NCBI RefSeq assembly: GCF_009812035.1
Contig: NZ_VZIZ01000001.1
Location: forward strand, 1 to 64,000
Direction of reading: 5' to 3'
DNA: 64,000 bases
Origin: Psychrobacter nivimaris
GTDB lineage: Bacteria; Pseudomonadota; Gammaproteobacteria; Pseudomonadales; Moraxellaceae
In this document: positions 38,007-47,712 of the stretch, piece by piece
Layout: each line of letters starts with the position of its first letter
Numbering within the stretch: position 1 is the first letter of the stretch
Made by a program: the position numbers and the translations under genes
The notes under the pieces: model-generated
What the model was told of the DNA's origin: nothing
The model's database searches: none
Seen by the model: the letters and a program-made list of their open reading frames with translations, nothing else

Positions 38007-38462
38007 TCACTTGCTTAGACTTGGTTTTGTTTTACCTTTAGCCTTTGCTTTGGCGTCTTTTACACCAACCAATGGCATGCCAGCGCCTTGCCAGCCGCCA
38101 ATACCGCCCTCTAAGCGATAGACACTATCTTTACCAATCATCTGAATCGCAGCGCCTGCTTGGACGCCCATGTCGCAGATGATAATCACCGGCTGCTCAA
38201 TCGCGCGAATCTCTTCTAAGCGGTCTTTGAGGTCAGTGAATGGTATGTTGCGGCTGCCTTGAATATAGCCTGATTCAAACTTCTTCTTAGCGCGAATATC
38301 GATAAGCTGCGCGTTTTGAGAATTGACCATCATGCCAAGCGTGTTAGGCGATATTTTTCTACCGCTACGTTTGTTTTCAATCGTAAAAAACAGTATAGCA
38401 AGTACGGCTAATATACCAAATAAAAACGGGTGGTTGCCCACAAATTCCAGCGCACGATCCAA
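38007..38462 (-). CDS. Membrane-anchored rhodanese-like protein (YibN type)
   Basis: Protein of 151 residues with one membrane helix (PFLFGILAVLAILFF) and a rhodanese domain (residues about 40-135). The catalytic Cys lies in IIICDMGVQAG, and GGIGGWQGAGMPLV is the usual ending. A Lys-rich tail follows. An open frame continues 17 codons further upstream, but GGAGG sits six bases before a TTG at 38460-38462, matching the length of relatives; that TTG is preferred. Upstream of grxC and secB in the conserved order. Confidence 0.86.
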   Translation of the reverse strand: MDRALEFVGNHPFLFGILAVLAILFFTIENKRSGRKISPNTLGMMVNSQNAQLIDIRAKKKFESGYIQGSRNIPFTDLKDRLEEIRAIEQPVIIICDMGVQAGAAIQMIGKDSVYRLEGGIGGWQGAGMPLVGVKDAKAKAKGKTKPSLSK

Positions 38463-38489
38463 ACCATACCTCCAAAAAAATAAGTGTTC

Positions 38490-38627
38490 TATTAAGCTGA
38501 GAAGACAGCCCAATGATAATGAACAAGGCGCTATTATACCGATAAGGCCATCTATAGTAAACGGGCGATGACATAGGCAATAATTGGGCGGTTATTGCAC
38601 CTATCTATGGATCTTCTCAGCTTAATA
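38490..38627. repeat. 138-bp inverted-repeat unit between rsgA and the rhodanese gene
   Basis: Perfect 16-bp arms, TATTAAGCTGAGAAGA at 38490-38505 and TCTTCTCAGCTTAATA at 38612-38627, enclose 106 bp. A nested GCCCAAT / ATTGGGC pair lies inside. No transposase frame and no evident target duplication. It could be a miniature element or a regulatory hairpin region. Confidence 0.5.
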
Positions 38628-38683
38628 AAAATATCTACTCACAAGACCGTGTTTAATTAAAACGAACAGTAACAAGCCAAATA

Positions 38684-39787
38684 CTAATAAGGCTTCGTAT
38701 CTGCCTCTTCTCGTAGCGTGACGAGATTTTCAACGCGGCGCTGCAATACTTCACCATCAGCTACGGCTTGCCATAGTGCACAGCCTTTGCTGTTGTGAGT
38801 ATGGCGACAGTCACGGAATTGGCAACCGCTGGCCAATGGTGCTAGCTCAACGAAGCCTGAAATAATATCATCAGGAGTAAGGTGCCAAATGCCATACTCA
38901 CGAATCCCTGGTGTATCAACGATACCGCCTTGGGTAAGGTTTTCTGGATTGAATGGCAACAGTCGACTGGTCGTCGTAGTATGCTGACCAAGCTTAGAGT
39001 TTTGCGAGATAATATTGACGCTCTGTCCAGAGTCAGGCAAAAGGGCATTGATTAAACTGCTTTTTCCGACGCCAGATTGACCCGCGAAGATGACCAGCTT
39101 TTTATCTATATAGCGTTTTAGTTCATCAAGGCCTTCTTGCTCATCGCTCTCAGCGATGTTTTCAGGGCAATCGACCGAAGTTAGAACACTTTCATAACCG
39201 AGCGCGGCATATTGTGCCAATAACTCATTGGTATCCACACCGTTTTCTGCTGCCAATAAATCGGCTTTATTGAGTACCAATAGTGGTTTGACACCTGCAT
39301 GATGGCATACCACGAGATAGCGATCGATCAGCGTTGGCGCGGCGGCAGGCAATGGCGCAAAAACAATCGCCAAAATATCAACATTGGCGGCAACAGGTTT
39401 GAGCTTATGATAGCGGTCAGGACGAGAAACCAGCGATGTACGCGGTTTGACCGCTTCGATACGTCCAAAGCCAGTATTTGAGTCAGCATTCCAGCGTACT
39501 TGATCACCAGCAGCTAGCATCGGTAGATTGGTACGCACATGACAGCGCCAAATATCATTTAACTCAAGCGTTTGCCAGAACGGCTCAGGATCATCAGGGG
39601 CAATCTCTGGCTGCTCAGGTATGACAGCTGGCAGGCTAGTGACTTGTACTTCTAGTTGCTTACCGTAATGCGCCATGACCACGCCATCCATCAAACTGTC
39701 ATCAATACTATCTTGATTGGACAGTTGCTGCTTGTCGATGCGACGAATCTGTTGTTTAGTCAGTTTGCGTTGCCGGATTAATGCCAT
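38684..39787 (-). CDS. rsgA: Ribosome small-subunit-dependent GTPase A
   Basis: Circularly permuted GTPase that tests late 30S maturation, 367 residues. An OB-fold is at the N-terminus. G motifs are permuted: NKADLL (G4), GQSGVGKSSLINALL (G1) and DTPGIREYG (G3). The zinc-binding end CQFRDCRHTHNSKGCALW is intact. The frame begins 19 codons upstream, but MALIRQRKLTKQQIRRI matches the family's start. Divergent from orn, as in other gammaproteobacteria. Confidence 0.95.
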   Translation of the reverse strand: MALIRQRKLTKQQIRRIDKQQLSNQDSIDDSLMDGVVMAHYGKQLEVQVTSLPAVIPEQPEIAPDDPEPFWQTLELNDIWRCHVRTNLPMLAAGDQVRWNADSNTGFGRIEAVKPRTSLVSRPDRYHKLKPVAANVDILAIVFAPLPAAAPTLIDRYLVVCHHAGVKPLLVLNKADLLAAENGVDTNELLAQYAALGYESVLTSVDCPENIAESDEQEGLDELKRYIDKKLVIFAGQSGVGKSSLINALLPDSGQSVNIISQNSKLGQHTTTTSRLLPFNPENLTQGGIVDTPGIREYGIWHLTPDDIISGFVELAPLASGCQFRDCRHTHNSKGCALWQAVADGEVLQRRVENLVTLREEADTKPY

Positions 39788-40017
39788 GGGTTTTTGACCT
39801 ATTATAAAAATATTGCTAAGTGTAGCGTGAAAATTTGCTAACATACAGCCTAAAGCGTCTGCGGCAGACAGTGGTTTTGTAATATTTTGGCTGATTGTTA
39901 AATTTTTTGAATCAATCAGTGCATTGCAATGCTGCTTGAATATGAATATTCAACCGTAATACGTTTTTTAAATTATGTTTAAAACTGTCCCAAAATTTAA
40001 TGACCATAGGATATTGT

Positions 40018-40605
40018 ATGACTACCGGTGACCATCCCAATAAGATTAAAATCAAAAATCAAGGCAAAAAAGGGCTGGTGTGGATTGATTTAGAAATGAC
40101 CGGACTTGATACCTTAAACGATGAGATTATCGAGATTGCTACTGTCGTTACGGACGAAGATTTGAATGTGCTTGCTGAAGGGCCTGTGTTTGCTATCAAG
40201 GTATCGGATCAAGTCTTAAATAAGATGGATGACTGGAATACCAAGCAACATGGTCAATCAGGATTGGTCGATCGTGTACGTCGTAGTACGGTGACATTGG
40301 CAGAAGCCGAAGCGGAGACCATCAAGTTCCTAAATAAATGGGTTGATAGTGGTAAGTCGCCAATGTGCGGTAACTCTATTTGCCAAGATCGCCGCTTTAT
40401 GGCGCGCCAAATGCCAGAGCTTGAGCGTTTCTTCCATTATCGCAATCTTGATGTATCGTCGATCAAAGAGCTGTGTTTCCGTTGGCGTCCTGATATCTTA
40501 AAGAACTTCGAAAAAGGTGGCAGTCATTTAGCCTTAGACGATATTCGTGACTCTATCCGTGAGCTAAAGCATTACCGTCAGCATTTCTTTAAGCTAATAC
40601 CTTAA
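40018..40605 (+). CDS. orn: Oligoribonuclease
   Basis: 3'-5' exoribonuclease degrading di- to pentanucleotides, including pGpG, 195 residues. DEDDh motifs are [31 protein letters not shown] and [14 protein letters not shown]. The AGGA six bases before the second ATG makes it the start in preference to one six codons earlier. Terminator downstream is shared with lpxH. Confidence 0.96.
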   Translation: MTTGDHPNKIKIKNQGKKGLVWIDLEMTGLDTLNDEIIEIATVVTDEDLNVLAEGPVFAIKVSDQVLNKMDDWNTKQHGQSGLVDRVRRSTVTLAEAEAETIKFLNKWVDSGKSPMCGNSICQDRRFMARQMPELERFFHYRNLDVSSIKELCFRWRPDILKNFEKGGSHLALDDIRDSIRELKHYRQHFFKLIP

Positions 40606-40661
40606 ATAACTAGCAAGCGATGAGCTATTTAAAAGTGTAGTCAAAGAATTGTAGTAAAGAT

Positions 40662-40697
40662 AAAAAGGGTCTGTTGATATTTCAACAGACCCTTTTT
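40662..40697. terminator. Bidirectional terminator between orn and lpxH
   Basis: AAAAAGGGTCTGTTGA pairs perfectly with TCAACAGACCCTTTTT around a short loop between convergent genes. Confidence 0.92.
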
Positions 40698-40751
40698 GAA
40701 TTGAAGAGATATTTTTTAAGATACTTTGTCTAAAAAGTTGTCAAACGTTTT

Positions 40752-41639
40752 TCAGCGAATAAGAAACTCAAACTCAAATAATCCAAACTTAGCATCATTA
40801 CTGCTTAAATCATTACTACTAAAGCTGTCATTTGAACGCTGGTCATCTGTTACTGCGCCAATCACAGCACTGACTTTCGGCTGGCGAGTGTCTTTATCTA
40901 ACAATCGCCAGTCGCCAAGCACGTAGCGCTTTTTATCATCAGTCGCCTGATGAATGTCTGGACGATGGGTATGTCCGTGTAACAATGCATCACTAGTAGC
41001 AATAGCTTGACGTACGGCTTTATCATTCACATCCATGATATGAGCAGCTTTGTTCGCATTATTCTGCTGGCTTCGTTGACGCATGTTATCTGCGATGGCT
41101 AGGCGTTTTTCTAATGACTTATTAAGCAAATACCACTGAGTTAAACGATTGCGCATAATTTTGCGAAAGAACTGATATTTTTTATCATCAGTACAGAGTG
41201 CGTCACCGTGTTCTAAACGATAATTCTGCTGACCAACAGGCAAAGTATACGGCTCGCTGATTAGCTCACCACCGAACAAATTACAAAACGGCTGACCTAA
41301 CAAGAAGTCACGATTGCCATGCATGACCAATATCTCACAGCCATTGATACGTAGCTGCTTTAGCTTTGCAATCAATGGGGTGAGCCAATGCGCTATCTGC
41401 TCGTCTTCTGACCTTTTCTCTTTTAATAGGGATAAGTAGGTATCATCACCTAGCCACACCTCAAACCAATCACCCAATATAAAGAGGCGTTTGAGCGCTG
41501 GCAGGGCGAGACAGTCATCTAATAGTGCCAAAAAAGCCTGCACTAAGGCAGGCTCCTGAGGCGATAAATGCAAATCGCTAATCAATACTTGCCGCACTTG
41601 ATGAGGGCGGGTCGTGATTAAGTGATTAAAACTTTGCAT
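40752..41639 (-). CDS. lpxH: UDP-2,3-diacylglucosamine diphosphatase
   Basis: Calcineurin-like Mn2+ pyrophosphatase of the lipid A pathway that forms lipid X, 295 residues. Metal motifs are SDLHLSP, ILGDWFEVWLGDD, MHGNRDFLLG, EHGDALCTDD and LLHGHTHRPDIH. The C-terminus is about 50 residues longer than the E. coli enzyme and Ser/Asn rich. It lies downstream of ppiB on the same strand, a common pairing. Confidence 0.94.
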   Translation of the reverse strand: MQSFNHLITTRPHQVRQVLISDLHLSPQEPALVQAFLALLDDCLALPALKRLFILGDWFEVWLGDDTYLSLLKEKRSEDEQIAHWLTPLIAKLKQLRINGCEILVMHGNRDFLLGQPFCNLFGGELISEPYTLPVGQQNYRLEHGDALCTDDKKYQFFRKIMRNRLTQWYLLNKSLEKRLAIADNMRQRSQQNNANKAAHIMDVNDKAVRQAIATSDALLHGHTHRPDIHQATDDKKRYVLGDWRLLDKDTRQPKVSAVIGAVTDDQRSNDSFSSNDLSSNDAKFGLFEFEFLIR

Positions 41640-41762
41640 TTATCTTGGTCCTCGTGACTTATCGTATAGCAAGCATAATTTAATAAACTCTATTAAAAAA
41701 CGCTCGCTCATTCACAGCTATTGCTAAGTAACTATTACTGAGTAGCTGCTATTGAATGACTA

Positions 41763-42278
41763 TTACTGAGTAATAATGGTTGCTGAGTTGATAACAACGG
41801 GCTCTTTTGGCACATCAGCATGCATGCCGAAACGACCCGTTGGTACGCTACGCATTTTTTCGATAACGTCCATACCGCTTGTTACTTTACCAAATACAGT
41901 GTAACCCCAACCTTGCATGTTTTTGCCAGAGTGGTTTAGGAAGTCGTTGTCTTTTACATTGATGAAGAACTGGCTAGTCGCTGAATGCGGGTCTTGGGTA
42001 CGCGCCATTGCGATAGTACCTTTATCATTTTTTAGACCGTTGTCCGCTTCGTTTTCGATAGGCGCATTGGTTGGTTTTTCATTCATCTCAGCGTCCATTC
42101 CGCCGCCTTGAATCATGAAACCATCAATGATGCGATGGAAAATTGTACCGTCATACTGACCAGATTTTACATAGTTCAAAAAGTTTTCTACGGTTTTTGG
42201 TGCTTCTTCTTCGTTGAGTTCGATAACGATCGCACCCATATTGGTTTCAAGTTCTACTACTGGTGGCATGTCTACCAT
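41763..42278 (-). CDS. ppiB: Cyclophilin-type peptidyl-prolyl isomerase B
   Basis: Cytoplasmic isomerase of 171 residues. [14 protein letters not shown] carries the catalytic Arg and Phe, with [14 protein letters not shown] and [19 protein letters not shown]. No signal peptide, hence the cytoplasmic B type. AAGGAA is seven bases before the ATG chosen. It is divergent from glnS and followed by lpxH. Confidence 0.94.
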   Translation of the reverse strand: MVDMPPVVELETNMGAIVIELNEEEAPKTVENFLNYVKSGQYDGTIFHRIIDGFMIQGGGMDAEMNEKPTNAPIENEADNGLKNDKGTIAMARTQDPHSATSQFFINVKDNDFLNHSGKNMQGWGYTVFGKVTSGMDVIEKMRSVPTGRFGMHADVPKEPVVINSATIITQ

Positions 42279-42590
42279 GGGATATTCCTTTTTGATTGCA
42301 GCGCCTTAAATAGCACTATTGTGAGTGGTGGTTAAAAAGTTACGGGTAGTCTAACGGCTTTTTTATCCCGTGTCATGTATCAGGCTGTTAATGCGTTTGC
42401 GAAACCTGATAGAATAACGCAACTTTACCCATTTTTGACAAATTTTGATAATGCGGTCGCACTATCTAGGTTTTAATATTCTCGCTTTATTTTAATATTC
42501 TCGTTTTATTTTAACACTTTAGTTTAAACGTTTCGTGATGCGTGATGGCACGCACCATGAACTGACAATTTGCGTTAGGAGCAATGCCCG
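42279..42590. other. Divergent ppiB/glnS region with a short tandem repeat
   Basis: About 310 bp of AT-rich promoter DNA. A 19-bp unit TTTTAATATTCTCGCTTTA occurs twice in tandem (42471-42489 and 42490-42508) with one difference, and a partial third copy begins. Confidence 0.6.
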
Positions 42591-44330
42591 ATGAGTGATC
42601 ACTCAAGCAACAATGCACAAAAAGACGAACCAAAAAACGATTTTATTCGTAATATCATTCGTGACGATGTCAATGCGCAAAAATACCAGCAAATTGTAAC
42701 GCGCTTTCCGCCTGAGCCAAATGGATACCTGCATTTAGGCCATGTAAAATCTATCTGCTTAAACTTTGGTGTGGCCAAAGAGTTCGGCGGTGTGTGTAAC
42801 CTGCGTTTTGATGACACCAACCCAACTGCCGAAAAGCAAGATTACATCGACAATATTAAAAACGATGTGCAGTGGTTAGGTTTTGAGTGGGCAGGAGAGG
42901 CACATCATGCCTCAGGTTATTTTGATCAACTGCATGCATGGGCAATCCAATTGATTGAGCAAGGCGACGCTTATGTTGATTTGCAAACCCCTGAGCAAAT
43001 CAAAGAAAACCGTGGTTCATTCAATGAAGCGGGAACGCCTTCACCATATCGTGATGCCAGTGTTGAAGAAAACCTAGCGCTGTTCAACGATATGAAAGAC
43101 GGTAAATACGCTGAAGGAAAGGCTATTTTGCGTGCCAAGATTGATATGGCTAGCCCAAATATGAACCTACGTGATCCTGTCATCTATCGCGTGATGCATC
43201 AAACGCATCATCAGACTGGTGATAAATGGTGCATCTATCCAATGTATGACTTTGCTCATCCACTCTCAGATGCGTTAGAAGGGATTACCCATTCATTATG
43301 TACGCTTGAGTTTGAAGATCATCGTCCATTCTATGATTGGGTTATTGCAAAAATCGGCTTTGACGTACCACCACACCAGTACGAGTTTAGCCGCTTAAAC
43401 GTTGACCATACATTGACCAGTAAGCGTAAGCTTAAGCAGCTAGTCGATGAAAGTATCGTAAGCGGTTGGGATGATCCCCGTATGCCGACTGTCGCTGGCA
43501 TGCGCCGCCGTGGTTATACGCCAGAGGGCTTGCGCGATTTTTGTGAGCGTGTGGGTGTGACCAAAGCGGATAGTGTGGTTGATTTCCGTTTGCTAGAGTT
43601 TAGCGTTCGTCAATCGTTAGAGACGACTACTGGTCGCGGTATGGCAGTCCTAAAGCCACTGAAGGTGACCATCACTAACTTTAGCGAAGCGGTCAGCAGC
43701 TGGGAGTCGCAAAAAGCCGATAGCGTTAATGCACGTTTTGATGATGCGACTCAGACGCTTTGGTTGACTCAGCCAAACCATCCTAACGTCGATATGGGTG
43801 AGCGTGAGATTCCATTTACCGAGACGCTATACATCGACCAAGGTGATTATGAAATTGAACCGCCAGCAGGCTACAAGCGTCTCTCTCCAGAAAAGCCAGA
43901 GATTCGTCTGCGTAACACCTACGTACTAGCCGTTACTGAACATATCACTGATGAAAGTGGCAATGTCGTTGAGCTAAAAGCGACGATTGACCCTGCTACT
44001 TTGGGCAACAACCCTGAAGGACGCAAGGTCAAAGGCGTGATTCATTGGGTATCAGCCAGTCAAGGTGTGCCAGCGACAGTACGCATGTACGAGCAGCTAT
44101 TCAGTGCTGAAGATCCAAGTGGCGTTGCTGATGTTCATCAAGCGCTAAACCCGAACTCGCTCACTGAGCTAAATGCAGTAGTTGAACCATCTTTGGTCAA
44201 TGCAGATGCTGGCACGCGCTTCCAGTTTGAGCGTGAAGGTTACTTCATCTCTGACAGCGAAGATCACAGCACTGATAAGCCAGTATTTAACCAAATCGTT
44301 AGCTTACGTGATAGCTATAAGCCAGCTTAA
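42591..44330 (+). CDS. glnS: Glutamine--tRNA ligase
   Basis: Class I synthetase of 579 residues. The HIGH-equivalent is FPPEPNGYLHLGHVKSI, and the KMSKS-equivalent is TLTSKRKLKQLV. RFDDTNP and YDFAHPLSDALEGITHSLCTLEFEDHRP identify GlnRS over GluRS. AGGAG precedes the ATG. The C-terminal anticodon-binding beta-barrels are complete. A terminator follows. Confidence 0.97.
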   Translation: MSDHSSNNAQKDEPKNDFIRNIIRDDVNAQKYQQIVTRFPPEPNGYLHLGHVKSICLNFGVAKEFGGVCNLRFDDTNPTAEKQDYIDNIKNDVQWLGFEWAGEAHHASGYFDQLHAWAIQLIEQGDAYVDLQTPEQIKENRGSFNEAGTPSPYRDASVEENLALFNDMKDGKYAEGKAILRAKIDMASPNMNLRDPVIYRVMHQTHHQTGDKWCIYPMYDFAHPLSDALEGITHSLCTLEFEDHRPFYDWVIAKIGFDVPPHQYEFSRLNVDHTLTSKRKLKQLVDESIVSGWDDPRMPTVAGMRRRGYTPEGLRDFCERVGVTKADSVVDFRLLEFSVRQSLETTTGRGMAVLKPLKVTITNFSEAVSSWESQKADSVNARFDDATQTLWLTQPNHPNVDMGEREIPFTETLYIDQGDYEIEPPAGYKRLSPEKPEIRLRNTYVLAVTEHITDESGNVVELKATIDPATLGNNPEGRKVKGVIHWVSASQGVPATVRMYEQLFSAEDPSGVADVHQALNPNSLTELNAVVEPSLVNADAGTRFQFEREGYFISDSEDHSTDKPVFNQIVSLRDSYKPA

Positions 44331-44412
44331 TTTATGTTGGCTTAGTATTTAAAAGTATCCTTATCCAAATGAATATTTTGAAATAATACTGAACAATAGT
44401 AGTTTGCAAGTT

Positions 44413-44448
44413 AGCCTATTTCTAGTACGCTAGGGATGGGCTTTTTTG
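44413..44448 (+). terminator. Terminator of glnS
   Basis: AGCCTATTTCTAG and CTAGGGATGGGCT pair over 13 positions, with G-U pairs, around TACG and are followed by T6. Confidence 0.8.
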
Positions 44449-44765
44449 TGTGTAGATATAAAGTTAAGTATGATTATAGTGCGAATTTTGCTTATGGGAT
44501 GCAGGTATGGTGGTTTAATTATTTATTTATCAAAGCTACCTGTCCATAAAATTCATTAAAAGATTTGTCCATCAGCTTAGAGTTAAACGGAATAACTGCA
44601 TTACAATCCGTCACAAGACATTCATAACCAGTTTGTTAAGATAAAGTCAGTTTTTACGGATGTGCTTTATGTTATATTTGATAACTGAGCACGTCGATGA
44701 TAATAATAGAACGCGAGGCCGACGTGTCGATATAAGCGTTCATTCACATAGCTAAGGAATCAAGC
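44449..44765. other. Intergenic region before the peroxiredoxin gene
   Basis: About 320 bp with no gene seen. It should contain the peroxiredoxin promoter; no OxyR-type site could be assigned with confidence. Confidence 0.4.
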
Positions 44766-45404
44766 ATGGCACATTTACGTTTAGGTGATACCGCACCAAA
44801 TTTTGACGCTACAACCACAGAAGGTGACATCAATTTTCACGAGTGGGCAGGTGATCATTGGGTCGTGTTCTTCTCGCATCCAGCAGACTTTACGCCAGTA
44901 TGTACCACTGAGCTTGGTCGCGCCGCTGCACTAAATGGCGAGTTCCAAAAGCGCAATGTAAAGCCGATTTGTATTTCTGTTGATAGCCTAGAAGATCATA
45001 AAGCGTGGGCGAGCGATATCGGTGAGACTCAAGGCACAGATATGAACTTCCCAATCATCGCTGATCCTAATAAAGAAGTCGCTGAACTATATGACATGAT
45101 GCATCCTAATGCCGACAGCACTCATACAGTACGTAGCGTCTTTATCATTGATCCAAGCAAAAAAGTTCGTTTAACGCTGACATATCCTGCTAGCTGTGGC
45201 CGTAACTTTGATGAAATTATCCGTGTAATTGACGCACTACAGTTGTCGGATGAGTATAACATTGCAACACCTGTAGACTGGAAAGATGGTGATGACGTGA
45301 TCATTCCGCCAAGCGTGAAAAACGAAGACATCGCTGCAAAATATCCAAAAGGTCACAAAGAGATTAAGCCGTATTTACGCACCACACCTGCACCAAATAA
45401 ATAA
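44766..45404 (+). CDS. 1-Cys peroxiredoxin (Prx6 type)
   Basis: Peroxidase of 212 residues of the AhpC/TSA fold. The peroxidatic Cys is about residue 46 in HPADFTPVCTTELGRAA, and the extended C-terminal domain (DWKDGDDVIIPPSV) is typical of Prx6. An additional Cys occurs in YPASCGRNFDEI, where relatives often have Thr or Thr-Gly. Cytoplasmic. AAGGAA is upstream. It is monocistronic with its own terminator. Confidence 0.92.
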   Translation: MAHLRLGDTAPNFDATTTEGDINFHEWAGDHWVVFFSHPADFTPVCTTELGRAAALNGEFQKRNVKPICISVDSLEDHKAWASDIGETQGTDMNFPIIADPNKEVAELYDMMHPNADSTHTVRSVFIIDPSKKVRLTLTYPASCGRNFDEIIRVIDALQLSDEYNIATPVDWKDGDDVIIPPSVKNEDIAAKYPKGHKEIKPYLRTTPAPNK

Positions 45405-45432
45405 TCAGACTGATGTATAAATGTGATTAAAT

Positions 45433-45464
45433 AAAGCCCCATGACTCAAGGTTATGGGGCTTTT
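45433..45464 (+). terminator. Terminator of the peroxiredoxin gene
   Basis: AAAGCCCCAT and ATGGGGCTTTT pair with a loop of about ten bases. Confidence 0.85.
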
Positions 45465-45623
45465 ATTATTTCTATTTCATGATTAATAAGACTTTGCCAT
45501 GATGGCCAGATTAGGCTATAACTGTGGTATAGCGTATCAATATTTGTGCTTATTAGTACAACAACCATAATAAAGCGTATCAGCGTCAAATCGCTGTCCA
45601 ATCATTCTTACAAGGAGTTTGCT

Positions 45624-46286
45624 ATGAAAAAACTATATATTACCCGTACAGCGCCCAATCCACGTAAAGCGCTTATCTTATTGGCTTCAAAAGGTATTGA
45701 TGTCGATGATATGGATGATGTCGATGTGATCGATATTGATTTTGCGGCAAATGAGCAAATGTCAGAAGCCTTTACGCAAATGAATCCGATGCAGACCGTA
45801 CCTGTTTTGACCTTAGATGATGGTACGGTATTGAATGATTCTCAGGCAGTTTGTGAGTATCTGGATCGTGTTTACGGTGAGCGTTCAGTCATGGGTAATG
45901 ATGTGGTACAGCGTGCGCAAGTTTGCTCGATGCGCCGTATTGCAGAGTTTGAGGTGATGTATAACTTGATGCTCGCGTTTCAGCACAGTCATCCATCTAA
46001 AGCACAACGTGTTGAACAAGTGCCCGAGTTCGTCGCACCATCAATTGCTCGTGCTGTCAAAGCCATGGCGTATTTTGAGACGATACTAGAAAGCCGTGAA
46101 TACCTAGTAGGTGAACAATTAAGTTTTGCGGATATCGTGTTATATCTCAGCTTAGATTTTGGTAAAGTATTAAAAATTAATCCTAATGAGCAAGGCGAAA
46201 ACCTAGCTCGTTTTTATCAAAAGATGAATGAACGCTTTAGTATTAAAAATATGGCTAAAGCCAAACCTGCAAGTGTGGATGACTAA
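45624..46286 (+). CDS. Glutathione S-transferase family protein
   Basis: Protein of 220 residues with a thioredoxin-like N-terminal domain (MKKLYITRTAPNPRKALILLASKGI, MQTVPVLTLDDGTVLNDSQAVCEYLD, the cis-Pro and Glu/Ser-Gln glutathione-binding segment) and a helical C-terminal domain (YLVGEQLSFADIVLYLSLDFG). The frame opens 26 codons earlier, but AAGGAG six bases before this ATG settles the start. Substrate not identifiable. Monocistronic. Confidence 0.9.
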   Translation: MKKLYITRTAPNPRKALILLASKGIDVDDMDDVDVIDIDFAANEQMSEAFTQMNPMQTVPVLTLDDGTVLNDSQAVCEYLDRVYGERSVMGNDVVQRAQVCSMRRIAEFEVMYNLMLAFQHSHPSKAQRVEQVPEFVAPSIARAVKAMAYFETILESREYLVGEQLSFADIVLYLSLDFGKVLKINPNEQGENLARFYQKMNERFSIKNMAKAKPASVDD

Positions 46287-46359
46287 AAGGTTCTAGAAAA
46301 ATAGTTTAAATCATAAAGTTTATCTATTAACCTATTTGGTAAATTGATCGCTATAAAGC

Positions 46360-46393
46360 AAAACAGCTAACCTCAATCGTTAGCTGTTTTTTT
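46360..46393 (+). terminator. Terminator of the GST gene
   Basis: AAAACAGCTAA and TTAGCTGTTTT form a perfect 11-bp stem, followed by T. Confidence 0.88.
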
Positions 46394-46599
46394 ATGAAAC
46401 ATAATAAAAATCAACATTTCGTTACATAGGTTAATAGAGCCAAGGTTATAGTGGTTAATCTAGCTTAGTTATATCAATTATGTTTTTAAAACGTTTATTT
46501 AAGAAGAATGCTTTTAAATTGTGACTTCTTTTGAATAGGTTTTCAAAACATAGATGGTACGCGAGATAAGTTGTACAAGCTTACTAAGAGGTATGTAAT

Positions 46600-47550
46600 A
46601 TGGTAGGTAGCCGAAATAAGCCAACGTTAAAAATACTGCTATTACCCAGTATGATGGCAGTTAGTCTAATGCTAAGTGCGTGTCAAAAAGAAGCGGCGTC
46701 TAGCGAAAATGATACATCGCAGGGTGCTGAAGCTGGCGAGATGACAGACTTAGCCGTAAGTGAAGGTCTGGTATCTAGTATGAGCCCTACATCAGACGAA
46801 TCTGAACCTGTTGAATTAACCGCTCAAGACAAGCTGACGACCACCTTATCTCATCATCGTTGGACGTTAGTAAATGCTGTTGATGCCAATGAACAACCTA
46901 TGGCTGAATTTGCGAATATCAACAGTCAGATAACGCTTGCATTCAACCAATATCAGGGGCAAGACACGCTAAGCTATAGCGTAGGCTGTAATACGATTAG
47001 TGCTGGCTATCAGCTAAAAGGGCATACCTTAACTACTGAAGAGGGTATGAGTACAAAGATGTCTTGTGGCGAGCTAGATTTGGCTGAAAATGCTTTAAAC
47101 ACTTTGATGCACGGCAGTAGTGAGTTCAAAATTGATCAAGGCGATCACCCAGTATTGACCCAGTTTACCGACGATGATGTGACTTTAGTATGGAATGGTA
47201 GGCTTACTCCACAAGCAAAATATAACAGTAAGGGTGAAACAGTATTTTGGGCAATAAATTCCGAAACAGTATCTTGCGAAGCAGGCAGACCTGAGCAATG
47301 TCTACAAGTTAAGCCTATTACTTATAATGATCAAGGTATTAAAGCTCACGAAGGACAGTGGCGAGTATTCGTTGGTGAAATCGATGGCTATCAGCATGAT
47401 AGCAAACATGAAGAGGTGTTACGCTTACAACGCTATCCGCTAAACAGCGATGAATTATCAGAGACCAGTGAGCCAACTAAAGATGATACTGCTGATGAAA
47501 AATATGCTTATATACTAGATGCTGTGATTGAAAGTGCAGTTGTAGAGTAG
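46600..47550 (+). CDS. Lipoprotein with META and DUF4377 domains
   Basis: Secreted lipoprotein of 316 residues. The signal peptide ends in LMLSAC near residue 29, followed by an acidic Ser/Glu-rich linker. A META (HslJ-like) domain covers about residues 75-210, with SYSVGCNTISAGYQL and MSTKMSCGELDLAENAL. A DUF4377-like domain follows (residues about 220-280: SETVSCEAGRPEQCLQVKP, GQWRVFVGEIDGYQHDSKHEEVLRLQRY). This domain pair is known among Moraxellaceae lipoproteins and is linked to outer-membrane stress or resistance only by association. Flanked by terminators, so monocistronic. Confidence 0.85.
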   Translation: MVGSRNKPTLKILLLPSMMAVSLMLSACQKEAASSENDTSQGAEAGEMTDLAVSEGLVSSMSPTSDESEPVELTAQDKLTTTLSHHRWTLVNAVDANEQPMAEFANINSQITLAFNQYQGQDTLSYSVGCNTISAGYQLKGHTLTTEEGMSTKMSCGELDLAENALNTLMHGSSEFKIDQGDHPVLTQFTDDDVTLVWNGRLTPQAKYNSKGETVFWAINSETVSCEAGRPEQCLQVKPITYNDQGIKAHEGQWRVFVGEIDGYQHDSKHEEVLRLQRYPLNSDELSETSEPTKDDTADEKYAYILDAVIESAVVE

Positions 47551-47588
47551 CCTATTATAGTTTGAGCATTTGAAATGTTCATAGTCAT

Positions 47589-47621
47589 AAAAAACACGCG
47601 TCTAATAGCGCGTGTTTTTTT
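47589..47621. terminator. Terminator between the META lipoprotein and ruvC
   Basis: AAAACACGCG and CGCGTGTTTTTT pair across an eight-base loop between convergent genes. Confidence 0.88.
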
Positions 47622-47712
47622 ATGGGATGTCTACTTTGCTGTTTATCTATTTTCACGCGTTTATGTTTCAACGCCTCGCTATCTTAACGCCTCGCTATTT
47701 TAACACTGATCT

